Shown piece after piece: positions 26,463 through 35,631 of a stretch of 64,000 nt of DNA. The stretch's first letter is position 1; each line of letters starts with the position of its first letter. The translations under genes were made by a program, and so were the position numbers. The stretch is from Ensifer sp. Root278 (lineage in GTDB: Bacteria; Pseudomonadota; Alphaproteobacteria; Rhizobiales; Rhizobiaceae): assembly GCF_001429285.1 (NCBI RefSeq), contig NZ_LMJJ01000003.1, positions 18,306 through 82,305 on the forward strand, in the 5' to 3' direction. The notes under the pieces were generated by a model. The model was not told the DNA's origin, made no database searches, and worked only from the letters and a program-made list of their open reading frames with translations.

Positions 26463-27811
26463 AACCCCGCAACCCGTCGCTGATCGGCATCGTCGCCCGC
26501 CGCATCATCGCCTTCTCGCTGATTGCCATGGCAATTCAGATCGGCGTCGTCTTTGCCGACTACTGGTTCGACGACGACAAGCTGAGCGTGCTCATGCTCC
26601 AGCAGGAAACCGAAAACCTGGTCGGCTATGTCCAGGTCCGCGATGGCGTGGCGAGCTACGAACCCAGTCACGAGATGCGCGAGCGCTATCAGGACCGCCA
26701 TGACGACGATGGCTCGATCTTCCTGCGCATCCGCACAGCCTCAGGCGTGATCGTCTATTCGAACTGCACGAGCGAATGCGCCCAGCATTTCCTGCCCGTC
26801 AGCATGGATGCACCGCAGTTCTGGAAGCGGCTGATCGCTCCCGGCAAGCCCTTCAGCGTCGCCGGCGGCCAGACTTTCGAACGGAGCGGGACCACCGTGC
26901 TCATCGAACTTGCGATCCTCAACGATCCGAACGGCTTCATGTACGGCGCCCTGCTGCATGAGATGTTCGATTCGATGATCGTACCGATGACGTTGATGTT
27001 CTGCCTCGTCATCGGTGCGACGATCTGGTCCATTCGCAGCGCGCTGAAACCCGTCGCCATGGCCGCCCAGGCAGCCGATGCACTCGACCCGCGCGACAGC
27101 AATGCACGCCTGCCACTGACGCGGATGCCGCAGGAGATCGCGCGGCTGGTCTCCGCAGTCAATCGCATGCTCACGAGGGTTGCCGATCTCATTCAGTCGC
27201 AGAAGCTGTTCTCCTCCTCGATCGCCCATGAGATCCGGACGCCGGTCTCGATCGCCAAGATGGAACTGAGCCGCATCGACGACCCAAGGGCCCGCAATGC
27301 CGAAAGGGACCTCGACGCTCTGACCCATATCCTGGAGCAGCTCACCTCTCTGGCGCGGGCCGATGCAGTCGATCCCTCCGCCTACCAGCGCACCAGCCTG
27401 TCGCAAATCGGGGCCGCTGTTGCGGAAGCCATCGCGCCGTTCGTCTTCGACCACGACAAGTCGCTCGAATTCGTCGACGAAGGCACGCCGCCGGTCACCG
27501 CGATCCCGGCGCTCGTCGAGAATATGCTGCGAAACCTGATCGAGAACGCGGTGAAGCACAATCCGCCGGGCACGCGGATCGTTCTCGCCTGCGGTCCCGG
27601 CCCGGTCGTCTCGGTCGAGGACAATGGCAAGGGGCTCGTCGACTTGCCCGAACACCACGAGGATCTAGGCTACGTGAAGAGTTCCGGTCAGCTCGGGCTC
27701 GGCCTGAAGATTGTCCGGCGAATCAGCGAACTCCACCAGGCGACCGTCGCGGTCGATACGGCCCCGGAGCGCGGTACCAAGATCTCGATAGATTTCTCTG
27801 CGGCAGTCTAG
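26459..27811 (+). CDS. PmrB/QseC-like sensor histidine kinase
   Basis: The 450-residue kinase has a membrane segment at residues about 13-35, a periplasmic sensor of about 140 residues, a second membrane segment near residues 170-195, a HAMP-like linker, the H-box SSSIAHEIRTPVSIAKMEL, an N-box NLIENAVKHNP and the G-boxes VEDNGKGL and GQLGLGLKIV. It is translationally coupled to the response regulator. The signal is unknown. The periplasmic part has a Cys pair (NCTSEC) that may form a disulfide. Confidence 0.93.
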   Translation: MKPRNPSLIGIVARRIIAFSLIAMAIQIGVVFADYWFDDDKLSVLMLQQETENLVGYVQVRDGVASYEPSHEMRERYQDRHDDDGSIFLRIRTASGVIVYSNCTSECAQHFLPVSMDAPQFWKRLIAPGKPFSVAGGQTFERSGTTVLIELAILNDPNGFMYGALLHEMFDSMIVPMTLMFCLVIGATIWSIRSALKPVAMAAQAADALDPRDSNARLPLTRMPQEIARLVSAVNRMLTRVADLIQSQKLFSSSIAHEIRTPVSIAKMELSRIDDPRARNAERDLDALTHILEQLTSLARADAVDPSAYQRTSLSQIGAAVAEAIAPFVFDHDKSLEFVDEGTPPVTAIPALVENMLRNLIENAVKHNPPGTRIVLACGPGPVVSVEDNGKGLVDLPEHHEDLGYVKSSGQLGLGLKIVRRISELHQATVAVDTAPERGTKISIDFSAAV

Positions 27812-28014
27812 GCTCCGCCAATTGGCCGATCCAGCAGTATATGCTCCCCTCCATCCCCTTGTGATCGCGCGCCGGCCTTAGGCGCCATGCGCAACCATCT
27901 GCGCCAAATGGCCAAATCGCAGCCAACCTTTACGTCGCTCTGCCGTGAGCCGCGAACGTTTCGCTGATCCGCCCATGGCCCGGACCGGAGCCGCACAACC
28001 GCGCATGACAAATT

Positions 28015-28041
28015 CATTCGATTGACTTAATCAATGGAATG
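28015..28041 (+). promoter_or_regulatory. Inverted-repeat operator before cecR-ybhGFSR
   Basis: CATTCGATTGA (28015-28025) and TCAATGGAATG (28031-28041) are 11-base inverted arms with one mismatch, separated by CTTAA. The repeat ends 15 bases before the cecR ATG. Position and symmetry suggest autorepression by the TetR-type CecR protein. Confidence 0.65.
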
Positions 28042-28056
28042 ATGTAATTTCAGGAC

Positions 28057-28761
28057 ATGATGAAAAACAAAACCTCGACCCAAGCACCCAAGCAGGACCG
28101 CGGCGATGTCACGCGTGAAAAGCTTTTGACGAGTTCCATCGATGTCTTCGGCCGCTACGGTTTCGATGGCGCCAGCACGCGGAGGCTCGCGGAGACTGCC
28201 GGCGTAAACCTGCAGGCGATCCCCTATTATTTCGGTGGCAAGGAAGGCCTTTACATCGCCGCCGCAGAACACCTTGCATCGATTATCGTTGGACATGTCG
28301 GCGATCTCAGAAACGTGATCCTCGAGCGCCTTGCCCGCCTCGACAACGAAGGCAAGGCGATGTCGGCTGAGGAAGCCCGGGAACTCCTGACCCAGACGGC
28401 GCAACACATGGTCGCGATCTTCGTCAGCCGGCAGTCCGAAAGCTGGGCGCGTTTCATCATCCGCGAACAGATGGAACCGACCGAAGCCTTCGAACGGGTC
28501 TACACCAACGTCATGGGACCGATCATCGGCATGGCCGGGAGACTGGTCGCGACCATTCTCGACGAACCGCCGCAATCCGAACATGTCCGGCTGAAGACCC
28601 TCTCCTTCGTCGGCAGCATCCTCGTCTTCCGTATGGCCCATGCGGCCATGCTCCGGCAGATGAACTGGCAGGCCGTTGGCCCCGACGAACTCGACATTCT
28701 GCGTCGGCACGTCGCCGAGCTTGTCGCGGCACTTGGCGGCGAGAAGGAGGGTCAGCCATGA
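28057..28761 (+). CDS. cecR: CecR-like TetR family regulator
   Basis: The 234-residue protein has the TetR helix-turn-helix [18 protein letters not shown] and [20 protein letters not shown], and a C-terminal domain of the CecR/DUF1956 type. In Escherichia coli cecR (ybiH) precedes ybhGFSR and its product represses that operon; the same gene order occurs here. Its stop overlaps the ybhG start (ATGA). A 27-base inverted repeat just upstream is the likely operator. The inducing compound cannot be read from the sequence. Confidence 0.92.
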   Translation: MMKNKTSTQAPKQDRGDVTREKLLTSSIDVFGRYGFDGASTRRLAETAGVNLQAIPYYFGGKEGLYIAAAEHLASIIVGHVGDLRNVILERLARLDNEGKAMSAEEARELLTQTAQHMVAIFVSRQSESWARFIIREQMEPTEAFERVYTNVMGPIIGMAGRLVATILDEPPQSEHVRLKTLSFVGSILVFRMAHAAMLRQMNWQAVGPDELDILRRHVAELVAALGGEKEGQP

Positions 28762-29765
28762 ACAAGCCGGCAATCGCCCTTCTGTTGCTCGCTGGCACTG
28801 CTGCCGGTGCTTGGTGGTTCGACGTCCCCCAGCGGCTCGGCTGGACCGGCACGGAGCGAACCTCGGTGCTTTACGGCAATGTCGACATCCGCCAAGTCTC
28901 TCTCGGCTTCCGTGTCAATGGCCGTATCGCGAGCCTCACCGTCGACGAAGGCGACGCGGTGAAGCCGGGCGATGTCCTTGCGACCCTTGACGCCGGTCCG
29001 TTCGAACAGGCGGTGGCCGCGGCCGAAGCCGAACTCGGCGCGCTCAAGGCCAATCTTGCAAAACTGAAGGCGGGCGCCCGCCCGACAGAAATCGCCCAGG
29101 CGCGCGCCACCCATGAGGAGCGTCTGGCCGACCTGGAAAATGCCAACCTTGCCTATGAACGCGCGCGGCAATTGCGTCCGAACGGCACCATCTCGCAAGC
29201 CAATCTGGATGAGGCAAACGCCAACAGGGCTGCCGCCGCCGCGCGCGCCACCTCCGCCCGCGAGGCGCTGGCGCTCATCGTGGAGGGAAGCCGGATTGAG
29301 GACATCGAGGCGGGTCAGGCACAGGTGCTCGCAGCCGAAGCCAAGCTCGAAAGTGCCCGCACGTCGCTTGCCGATACCCGCCTGCTCGCGCCAAGCGCGG
29401 GCACGGTGCTGTCCCGGGTGCGCGAAGTCGGCGCCATCGTCGCGCCGTCCGACATGGTCTATGTCGTCTCGCTCAACGAACCCGTCTGGGTCCGGGCCTA
29501 TGTCGCAGAACCGGATCTTGGCCGGGTGCATCCGGGCATGAACGTCGAGATCACGTCGGACAGTGCGCCGGATCGCCCCTACAACGCGACGGTAGGTTTC
29601 ATCTCGCCCGTCGCCGAGTTCACACCGAAGTCGGTGGAAACGCCAGAGCTCAGGACCGACCTCGTCTATCGCCTGCGCATCGTGGTCGACAAGCCGGGTC
29701 CCGATCTCAGGCAGGGCATGCCAGTGACAGTGCACTTGCCCGCATCCGCAGAGGCAACACGATGA
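28758..29765 (+). CDS. ybhG: YbhG-like HlyD family periplasmic adaptor
   Basis: The 335-residue protein has an N-terminal membrane anchor (residues about 4-20) and the HlyD/membrane-fusion pattern: a biotinyl-lipoyl half ([30 protein letters not shown], read as two adjacent segments), a long alpha-helical hairpin rich in Ala/Glu, and the returning half [13 protein letters not shown]. It would connect the YbhFSR inner-membrane pump to an outer-membrane channel. It overlaps both neighbours by four bases (ATGA). Confidence 0.94.
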   Translation: MNKPAIALLLLAGTAAGAWWFDVPQRLGWTGTERTSVLYGNVDIRQVSLGFRVNGRIASLTVDEGDAVKPGDVLATLDAGPFEQAVAAAEAELGALKANLAKLKAGARPTEIAQARATHEERLADLENANLAYERARQLRPNGTISQANLDEANANRAAAAARATSAREALALIVEGSRIEDIEAGQAQVLAAEAKLESARTSLADTRLLAPSAGTVLSRVREVGAIVAPSDMVYVVSLNEPVWVRAYVAEPDLGRVHPGMNVEITSDSAPDRPYNATVGFISPVAEFTPKSVETPELRTDLVYRLRIVVDKPGPDLRQGMPVTVHLPASAEATR

Positions 29766-31492
29766 ACGACGACGCACCGTTCGTCCGGATCCTGGATGTG
29801 GTCAAGCGCTTCGGCGATGCCCCGGCGGCGCTCGACCACATCGATGGCGAAATCCTCGGCGGACGGATCACCGGGCTTGTCGGCCCTGATGGCGCGGGAA
29901 AAACCACGCTGATCCGGCTGATGACCGGGCTGATGGTGCCGGACGAGGGAAAGGTCGAGGTTCTCGGTTTCGACACGGTGACCAACGCCGCCGACATCCA
30001 GGCGGCGATCGGCTACATGCCGCAGCGCTTCGGCCTCTATGAAGATCTTTCCGTCCAGGAGAACCTCAACCTCTATGCCGATCTGCGTGGCCTGCCGCTC
30101 GCCGAGCGTGCCGCGACTTTCGACGAACTGCTGGAATTCACCGATCTCAAGCGCTTTACCGCGCGACTTGCCGGCAAACTCTCCGGCGGCATGAAGCAGA
30201 AGCTCGGTCTCGCCTGTGCGCTCCTGCGCAAGCCCCGCCTGCTCCTCCTGGACGAACCGGGCGTCGGCGTCGATCCGATCTCGCGCCGCGACCTTTGGAA
30301 GATGGTCGAGAACCTGACGGCCGAGGGCATTGGCGTCGTCTGGTCGACGGCCTATCTCGACGAAGCCGAGGCCTGCGACAGCGTTCTCCTGCTGAACGAG
30401 GGCAAGTTGCTTTTTGCCGGCAGCCCCGCCGATCTGACCGCTCGGGTCGCCGACCGCGTCTTCAAGGTTTCCGGTATCGCGCATGGACGCCGCCAGAAGC
30501 TCGCTCGCTTGCTCGATGACGACGATGTCGTCGACGGTGTCATCCAGGGTGAAGCGATCCGACTGGTGATGAAGCCGGACACAAAACCGCCGACACCGGA
30601 CGACGGCTCGTCTGCGCCTGACGTGACGACCACCCCGCCCCGCTTCGAGGATGCTTTCATCGACATGCTCGGCGGCGGCCCCGGCGGCCGCTCGAAACTG
30701 GCGGAAACACAGACACCTTTCACGATGGAGGACAGCAAGCCCGTCATCGAGGCCCACGGCCTGACGAAACGCTTCGGCGATTTCACCGCCGCCGACGACA
30801 TCACCTTCGATATCCCGCGCGGCCAGATCTTCGGATTGCTCGGCCCGAACGGCGCCGGCAAGTCGACCACGTTCAAGATGCTGTGTGGGCTGTTGAAGCC
30901 TACGGCCGGCGAAGGCCGCGTCGCCGGTTTCGACTTGCGTCGCGACGCGGCGGAGGCGCGCAACCGGCTTGGCTACATGGCGCAGAAGTTCTCGCTCTAT
31001 GGAGACCTAAGCGTCGCGCAGAACCTCAGTTTCTTTGCCGGCGTCTACGGCCTTTCCGGCACGGGCAAGCGCGAACGCATCCAGCTGATGACCGATATCT
31101 TCGCCTTCGGCCGGCTGCTCGACATGTCGGCCAAGGATCTGCCGCTTGGGCTCAAGCAGCGGCTGGCCCTTGCCTGCGCCGTCCTGCATGAGCCGGAAGC
31201 ACTGTTTCTCGATGAACCGACCTCCGGCGTCGACCCCATCACCCGACGCGAGTTCTGGACCCATATCAACGGGCTGGTCGAAAAGGGCGTGACCGTGCTC
31301 GTCACCACCCACTTCATGGACGAGGCTGAGTATTGCGACCGCATCTCGCTCATCTATCGCGGCCGGTCGATCGCGCTCGGCTCGCCGGATGAACTGAAGG
31401 CACAGGTCGCCAGCGACAAGCTTCCGGATCCGACGATGGAGGATGCTTTCATCGCCCTGGTCCAGGGGTCGGAGGAAAAGGAGGCGGCATGA
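29762..31492 (+). CDS. ybhF: YbhF-like ABC exporter ATPase with two fused ATP-binding domains
   Basis: The 576-residue protein has two complete ABC domains. The first has Walker [10 protein letters not shown], signature KLSGGMKQK and Walker B LLLLDEP; the second has GPNGAGKST, a degenerate signature PLGLKQR and ALFLDEP. A linker of about 90 residues separates them. Fused double ATPases are characteristic of YbhF. The degenerate second signature (D-L-P-L-G-L-K-Q-R in place of LSGG-Q) is also common in this family. It is coupled to ybhG and ybhS by ATGA overlaps. Confidence 0.95.
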   Translation: MNDDAPFVRILDVVKRFGDAPAALDHIDGEILGGRITGLVGPDGAGKTTLIRLMTGLMVPDEGKVEVLGFDTVTNAADIQAAIGYMPQRFGLYEDLSVQENLNLYADLRGLPLAERAATFDELLEFTDLKRFTARLAGKLSGGMKQKLGLACALLRKPRLLLLDEPGVGVDPISRRDLWKMVENLTAEGIGVVWSTAYLDEAEACDSVLLLNEGKLLFAGSPADLTARVADRVFKVSGIAHGRRQKLARLLDDDDVVDGVIQGEAIRLVMKPDTKPPTPDDGSSAPDVTTTPPRFEDAFIDMLGGGPGGRSKLAETQTPFTMEDSKPVIEAHGLTKRFGDFTAADDITFDIPRGQIFGLLGPNGAGKSTTFKMLCGLLKPTAGEGRVAGFDLRRDAAEARNRLGYMAQKFSLYGDLSVAQNLSFFAGVYGLSGTGKRERIQLMTDIFAFGRLLDMSAKDLPLGLKQRLALACAVLHEPEALFLDEPTSGVDPITRREFWTHINGLVEKGVTVLVTTHFMDEAEYCDRISLIYRGRSIALGSPDELKAQVASDKLPDPTMEDAFIALVQGSEEKEAA

Positions 31493-32637
31493 GCGCGCAA
31501 TCCGCCAACCTCGAAAGCCGGGCCGCCCGAGCCCGTCGCTTTGCCGCACTCGTGCGCAAGGAAAGCTATCAAATCGTTCGCGATCCGAGCAGCATCCTGA
31601 TCGCCTTCGTGCTGCCCATGATCCTGCTGTTTCTCTTCGGCTACGGCGTCTCGCTCGATACGACGCAGACCCGCGTCGGGCTCGTCATCGAGGAGGAGGC
31701 ACCGCTGACCCGCGACCTCGCCGCCGGCTTCCAGGCGTCACGCTATTTCAAGGTAACGGTCGGCCGCGACCGGCGCGAATTCGAAGAAGACCTGGTGCTT
31801 GGTCGCGTGCGCGGCATCGTCGTGATTCCGGCCGGCTTCACGGCGGACTATGCCGCCGGGCGCCATCCGACGGTGCAGGTGCTCGTCGATGGCTCGGACC
31901 CCAACACCGCCAACTTCGTGCAAAACTACGCCCAGGCGACCCTTGCCAACTGGGAGCGCCAGCGCTTGAGCGACGGCGCCGGCCGGCCGCCGGCAATTTC
32001 GGCAGAGCAACGATTCTGGTTCAATCCGGAGCTGACCAGCCGGAACTTCCTTGTGCCCGGGTCAATCGCCATCGTCATGACGCTGGTCGGGACCCTGCTC
32101 ACCTCGCTCGTCGTTGCCCGTGAATGGGAACGGGGCACGATGGAGGCGATGATGGCGACACCCGTCTCGGCCGCCGAACTTTTGGCCGGAAAGCTGCTGC
32201 CCTATTTTATCCTCGGCCTCACGTCGATGACGCTCTGCGTTCTGCTTGCCGTCTTCCTCTTCGGCGTCCCCTTCCGCGGCTCGGTCGCAGCACTCTATGC
32301 GCTCTCGGCAACCTTCCTGATGCCGGCGCTCGGCCAGGGCCTGCTGATTTCGGCGGCCACGAAGAACCAGTTTCTCGCCTCGCAGCTCGCGCTGATCTCA
32401 GCCTTTCTGCCGGCGTTCCTGCTCTCCGGCTTTCTCTTCGAAATCAATTCGATGCCGACGGTTATTCAATGGATCACTCTCATCGTGCCGGCGCGTTATC
32501 TGATCCCAAGCCTACAGACCGTGTTCCTTGCCGGCGACATCTGGCCGATGTTCACGCGCTCCATCGCCGTCATGCTCCTGATCGGCTGCGTCTTCTTTGC
32601 GCTCGCCGCCCGCAGCACCCGCAAGAGGATTGGCTGA
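31489..32637 (+). CDS. ybhS: YbhS-like ABC-2 permease
   Basis: The 382-residue protein has one N-terminal membrane segment (ILIAFVLPMILLFLFGYGVS), a large periplasmic domain of about 140 residues and five to six C-terminal membrane segments, as in the ABC-2 type YbhS/YbhR pair. The motif REWERGTMEAMMATPVSAAE is the typical cytoplasmic coupling segment. It overlaps ybhF by four bases and is followed one base later by ybhR, its likely partner. Confidence 0.94.
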   Translation: MSAQSANLESRAARARRFAALVRKESYQIVRDPSSILIAFVLPMILLFLFGYGVSLDTTQTRVGLVIEEEAPLTRDLAAGFQASRYFKVTVGRDRREFEEDLVLGRVRGIVVIPAGFTADYAAGRHPTVQVLVDGSDPNTANFVQNYAQATLANWERQRLSDGAGRPPAISAEQRFWFNPELTSRNFLVPGSIAIVMTLVGTLLTSLVVAREWERGTMEAMMATPVSAAELLAGKLLPYFILGLTSMTLCVLLAVFLFGVPFRGSVAALYALSATFLMPALGQGLLISAATKNQFLASQLALISAFLPAFLLSGFLFEINSMPTVIQWITLIVPARYLIPSLQTVFLAGDIWPMFTRSIAVMLLIGCVFFALAARSTRKRIG

Positions 32638-32638
32638 G

Positions 32639-33751
32639 ATGTGGTGGACAAGGCTCAAGGCACTGATCGTCAAGGAATTGCTGGCGGTGCTGCGTGATCC
32701 CAAGGGACGCACCGTGCTGATCGTGCCGCCGATCATGCAACTGCTGGTGTTTTCCTATGCCGCGACGCTGGAGGTAACGAACGTCGACGTCCTGGTGCTG
32801 AACCGAGACAACGGCCATTGGAGCCAGGATCTCGTTCAGGAGATCCAGGGGTCGCCGACCTTCCGCAGCATCCGCTTCACCAACAGCCCCGATGAGGTGC
32901 GCGTGGCGATCGACACCCAAAAGGTCATTGCCGCGATCGAAATCGGCCCGACGTTCTCGCGCGATATTGAGGGGAGCCGGCCGGCAAAGGTGCAGCTCAT
33001 CCTCGACGGGCGCCGCTCAAACGCGTCGCAGATCGTCTCCGGCTATCTCAGTCGCATCGTCGGAACGCTTGCCGCCGAGACTCCGGCCGGCCAACGCATG
33101 GCGTCGAGCGCCGTCACGGTCGTTGCGCGCAACTGGTTCAATCCGAACCTCACCTATCAATGGTTCATGGTGCCGAACCTGGTGGCGAGCATCGCTCTTT
33201 TGATCGGCCTGATCGTGACCGCGCTATCGATCGCGCGCGAACGCGAGCTCGGCACTTTCGATCAGCTCATGGTCTCACCGCTTCGAACCCACGAAATCCT
33301 GATCGGCAAGCTGATCCCGCCAATGATGATCGGCCTGTTCCATATCACCATCTACATACTGGCCGCCGTCTTCATCTTCGGGGTGCCGCTGCGCGGATCG
33401 CTGTTCCTGCTCTACGGCAGCGCCGTCTTCTACCTGGCCGCCGTCGTCGGTCTCGGCCTGTTCATCTCGGCGCTGTCGATGACACAGCAGCAGGCGATCC
33501 TCGGCGCATTTCTCTTCATGGTGCCGGCAATGCTGCTCTCCGGTTTCGCGACGCCGATCGAGAACATGCCCTCGTGGCTGCAACCGATCACCTACGTCAA
33601 CCCGTTGCGCTATTTCCTCGTCATTGTGAAGGGCGTATTCCTAAAGGACATTCCGGCGGTCGAGGTGGCGCGCCAGACGATCCCGCTCTTGCTGATCGCC
33701 ATCGTCACCCTCTCGGCCGCCTCATGGCTGTTCCGCCGCCGGCTGGAATAG
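32639..33751 (+). CDS. ybhR: YbhR-like ABC-2 permease
   Basis: The 370-residue protein is the second permease: one N-terminal membrane segment, a periplasmic domain, then RERELGTFDQLMVSPLRTHE (coupling segment) and further membrane segments. I use the ATG at 32639, one base after the ybhS stop and behind GAGGA; the open frame begins earlier inside ybhS but those codons are not permease-like. The operon ends here, two bases from the convergent mhqD-like gene, and no terminator is visible. Confidence 0.94.
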   Translation: MWWTRLKALIVKELLAVLRDPKGRTVLIVPPIMQLLVFSYAATLEVTNVDVLVLNRDNGHWSQDLVQEIQGSPTFRSIRFTNSPDEVRVAIDTQKVIAAIEIGPTFSRDIEGSRPAKVQLILDGRRSNASQIVSGYLSRIVGTLAAETPAGQRMASSAVTVVARNWFNPNLTYQWFMVPNLVASIALLIGLIVTALSIARERELGTFDQLMVSPLRTHEILIGKLIPPMMIGLFHITIYILAAVFIFGVPLRGSLFLLYGSAVFYLAAVVGLGLFISALSMTQQQAILGAFLFMVPAMLLSGFATPIENMPSWLQPITYVNPLRYFLVIVKGVFLKDIPAVEVARQTIPLLLIAIVTLSAASWLFRRRLE

Positions 33752-33753
33752 CG

Positions 33754-34356
33754 TCAACCTTTCAGGAAACGCCCGATCGCGGCGACCTCGTTCTGGCGGA
33801 TATCGTGGCCACCCGGGTGCCATTCGGTTTCCGTTACGGCGCCCTGCCCTTGGAAATAGTCTGCCAGGGCCTGCGTCAGCGGCGCCGGGCAGATGGGATC
33901 GCGTTCGCCGCCCGTGATCAACACCCGGCGCCCTTTGAGGCCCGCGTTGTCCTTCGGTCGGAACGGGATCAGTGGATGCATGAGCACCGACTTGTCGAAG
34001 ACACCGTCTTCGATGAGCACATTGGCAAGAATGTTCGCGCCGTTGGAATAGCCAAGGCCGATCACCTCCGAAGCCTGATGCTCGGCGGCCAATGCCTTGA
34101 CGAAACCGGCCATCTTCTCGGTGGCGCGTGCAAGATCCGCCATGTCGTAGACGCCCTCGCCCGTGCGCTTGAAGAAGCGCGCAGCCCCATATTCCGCCAC
34201 GTCGCCACGCGGCGAGACGATCGTCGCATCGGGCAGCAGCTCGGACGCGAAGGTGAAGAACTGGTTTTCATCTCCGCCCGTCCCGTGAAAGACGAAGAAG
34301 ATCGGCTGGCCGGGCTTGCCGGCCTTCAGTTTGTGAACGTAGCCATGATCGACCAT
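33754..34356 (-). CDS. MhqD-like phospholipase/carboxylesterase family hydrolase
   Basis: The 200-residue alpha/beta hydrolase has FVFHGTGGDENQF (oxyanion hole), the nucleophile elbow GLGYSNGAN (Ser), GGERDPICP (Asp) and PGGHDI (His). This matches the MhqD/carboxylesterase group. A clear AGGAGA site lies before the ATG at 34356. The neighbouring gene encodes an MhqO-like dioxygenase. In Bacillus subtilis the Mhq proteins act together against quinone-like electrophiles, so that is a plausible but unproven role here. Confidence 0.88.
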   Translation of the reverse strand: MVDHGYVHKLKAGKPGQPIFFVFHGTGGDENQFFTFASELLPDATIVSPRGDVAEYGAARFFKRTGEGVYDMADLARATEKMAGFVKALAAEHQASEVIGLGYSNGANILANVLIEDGVFDKSVLMHPLIPFRPKDNAGLKGRRVLITGGERDPICPAPLTQALADYFQGQGAVTETEWHPGGHDIRQNEVAAIGRFLKG

Positions 34357-34429
34357 TTTTGTCTCCTGGAGCAATTTCCGGAAACGGGTAAACACCCCGT
34401 CCGAGATTGCCTGTTTTCAAAGCGTTAGA

Positions 34430-34454
34430 TTCACGGTTTCGACGAAACTGTGAA
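34430..34454. promoter_or_regulatory. Near-perfect palindrome upstream of the mhqD-like gene
   Basis: TTCACGGTTTCG (34430-34441) and CGAAACTGTGAA (34443-34454) are 12-base inverted arms with one mismatch and a single central base. It is about 75 bases before the mhqD-like ATG and could be an operator. Confidence 0.5.
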
Positions 34455-34480
34455 CCGTTCTTCCGTACAATCCGGTGCCG

Positions 34481-34505
34481 AAGGCTCGCCATAACGGCGA
34501 GCCTT
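34481..34505 (-). terminator. Terminator hairpin after the mhqO-like gene
   Basis: AAGGCTCGCC (34481-34490) and GGCGAGCCTT (34496-34505) form a perfect 10-bp stem with a five-base loop, 15 bases past the dioxygenase stop codon on the minus strand. It separates the two mhq-like transcription units. Confidence 0.7.
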
Positions 34506-34520
34506 CTCTGCATCGACGTG

Positions 34521-35453
34521 TTAGTCGTCGATCTTCTGCAGGTGGCTTTCCAGAATCGGACGCAGGTGCTTGTGCTGCTGCGGCAGCTTCAGCGCCTCGC
34601 CGAGGTGAGCGAGATCCTCGTCCCGGTCGAAGCCTGGCTCGTTGGTGGCGATCTCGAACAGCACGCCCCCCGGCGTGCGGAAGTAGATCGCCCAGAAGTA
34701 ATCGCGGTCGATGACCGGGGTGACCTGGTAGCCGGTATCCATCAGCGCCTTGCGCACTTCCAGCTGCTTTTCGCGGTTTTCGACGGCAAAGGCGATATGG
34801 TGCACCGAACCGGCGCCCTGAGAAGCGCGGCCGATATTCGGCATCGTCTCGAGGTCGATGACGCGCGCATCGTTGCCGCCAGGCACGATCAAACGCGTGA
34901 CGCCGTCCTTGCGGTCAAGCTCCTCATAGCCCATGAACTTCAGCAGTTCGGCCGTCGCGCCTTCATCACGAAGACGGAGGGCGGCGGAGTGGAAGCCCCG
35001 GATCGCGTGATCCGCCGAGATGCCGCCTTCCGTCCAGGGCGTGCGCTGATCGCCCTTGACCTCTACGAGCGCAAAGCCGTCGCCATCAGGGCCGGCAAAG
35101 TTCAGGCGCTTCTCGCCGAAGGTTTCTTCGTCCTTGAGACCGGAGATACCCGATGCCGTCAGGCGATCCCGCCAGAAGCCGAGCGAGCCTTCGGGCACGG
35201 AGAAGACGGTGGTCCCGACTTCACCGGTACCGGCACGGCCGCGCGGCATGTTCGGGAACGGGAAATAGGTCATGACCGTGCCGGGTGTGCCGGCTTCGTC
35301 GCCGTAATAGAGGTGGTAGACATCCGGCGAGTCGAAGTTGACCGTCTTCTTGACGCGGCGCAGGCCGAGCGACTTGGTGAAGAACAGGTTGTTTTCGCGC
35401 GCATCGTCGGCCATCGAAGTGACGTGATGCAGACCCTTGATCTGATTGAGCAT
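34521..35453 (-). CDS. MhqO-like ring-cleaving dioxygenase (vicinal oxygen chelate fold)
   Basis: The 310-residue protein has two glyoxalase/VOC modules. Metal-site histidines and glutamates are in IKGLHHVTSMA, GSVHHIAFAV and GVLFEIATNEPGF. The product resembles MhqO and other extradiol-type dioxygenases of the glyoxalase family. ATG 35453 follows AAAGGA; the extension to 35513 has no family similarity. Next to an MhqD-like hydrolase it probably handles aromatic or quinone-type electrophiles. Divergent from dctB. Confidence 0.9.
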   Translation of the reverse strand: MLNQIKGLHHVTSMADDARENNLFFTKSLGLRRVKKTVNFDSPDVYHLYYGDEAGTPGTVMTYFPFPNMPRGRAGTGEVGTTVFSVPEGSLGFWRDRLTASGISGLKDEETFGEKRLNFAGPDGDGFALVEVKGDQRTPWTEGGISADHAIRGFHSAALRLRDEGATAELLKFMGYEELDRKDGVTRLIVPGGNDARVIDLETMPNIGRASQGAGSVHHIAFAVENREKQLEVRKALMDTGYQVTPVIDRDYFWAIYFRTPGGVLFEIATNEPGFDRDEDLAHLGEALKLPQQHKHLRPILESHLQKIDD

Positions 35454-35551
35454 TGCCGTGATCCTTTCTCTCCGGCGCCACCGGGCGCTCCGTTGGGTCA
35501 TAGATGCGCTCATCCGGCCGTCGGCGAAAGACGGCGACGGCCAAACGCATT

Positions 35552-35587
35552 GTCAACATTTCATTGACGACACCAGAGACTCGTCAA
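35552..35587. promoter_or_regulatory. Cluster of three TTGAC-type half-sites (possible operator)
   Basis: Between mhqO and dctB the sequence reads GTCAA (35552-35556), TTGACGA (35564-35570) and TCGTCAA (35581-35587). The last two are perfect 7-base inverted arms with a 10-base spacer; the first two are inverted with a 7-base spacer. This suggests a dimer-binding regulator site for one or both divergent genes. Confidence 0.4.
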
Positions 35588-35631
35588 CAATCATATGCCT
35601 GGCAGCGCTGCGCTTGTGACCGGTTGCGCCG

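Noticed and set aside
28020..28034. TTGA...TCAA sequence in the cecR promoter as a possible FNR box
   Set aside because: The spacer is five bases rather than six; the longer 11-base inverted repeat explains the symmetry better.
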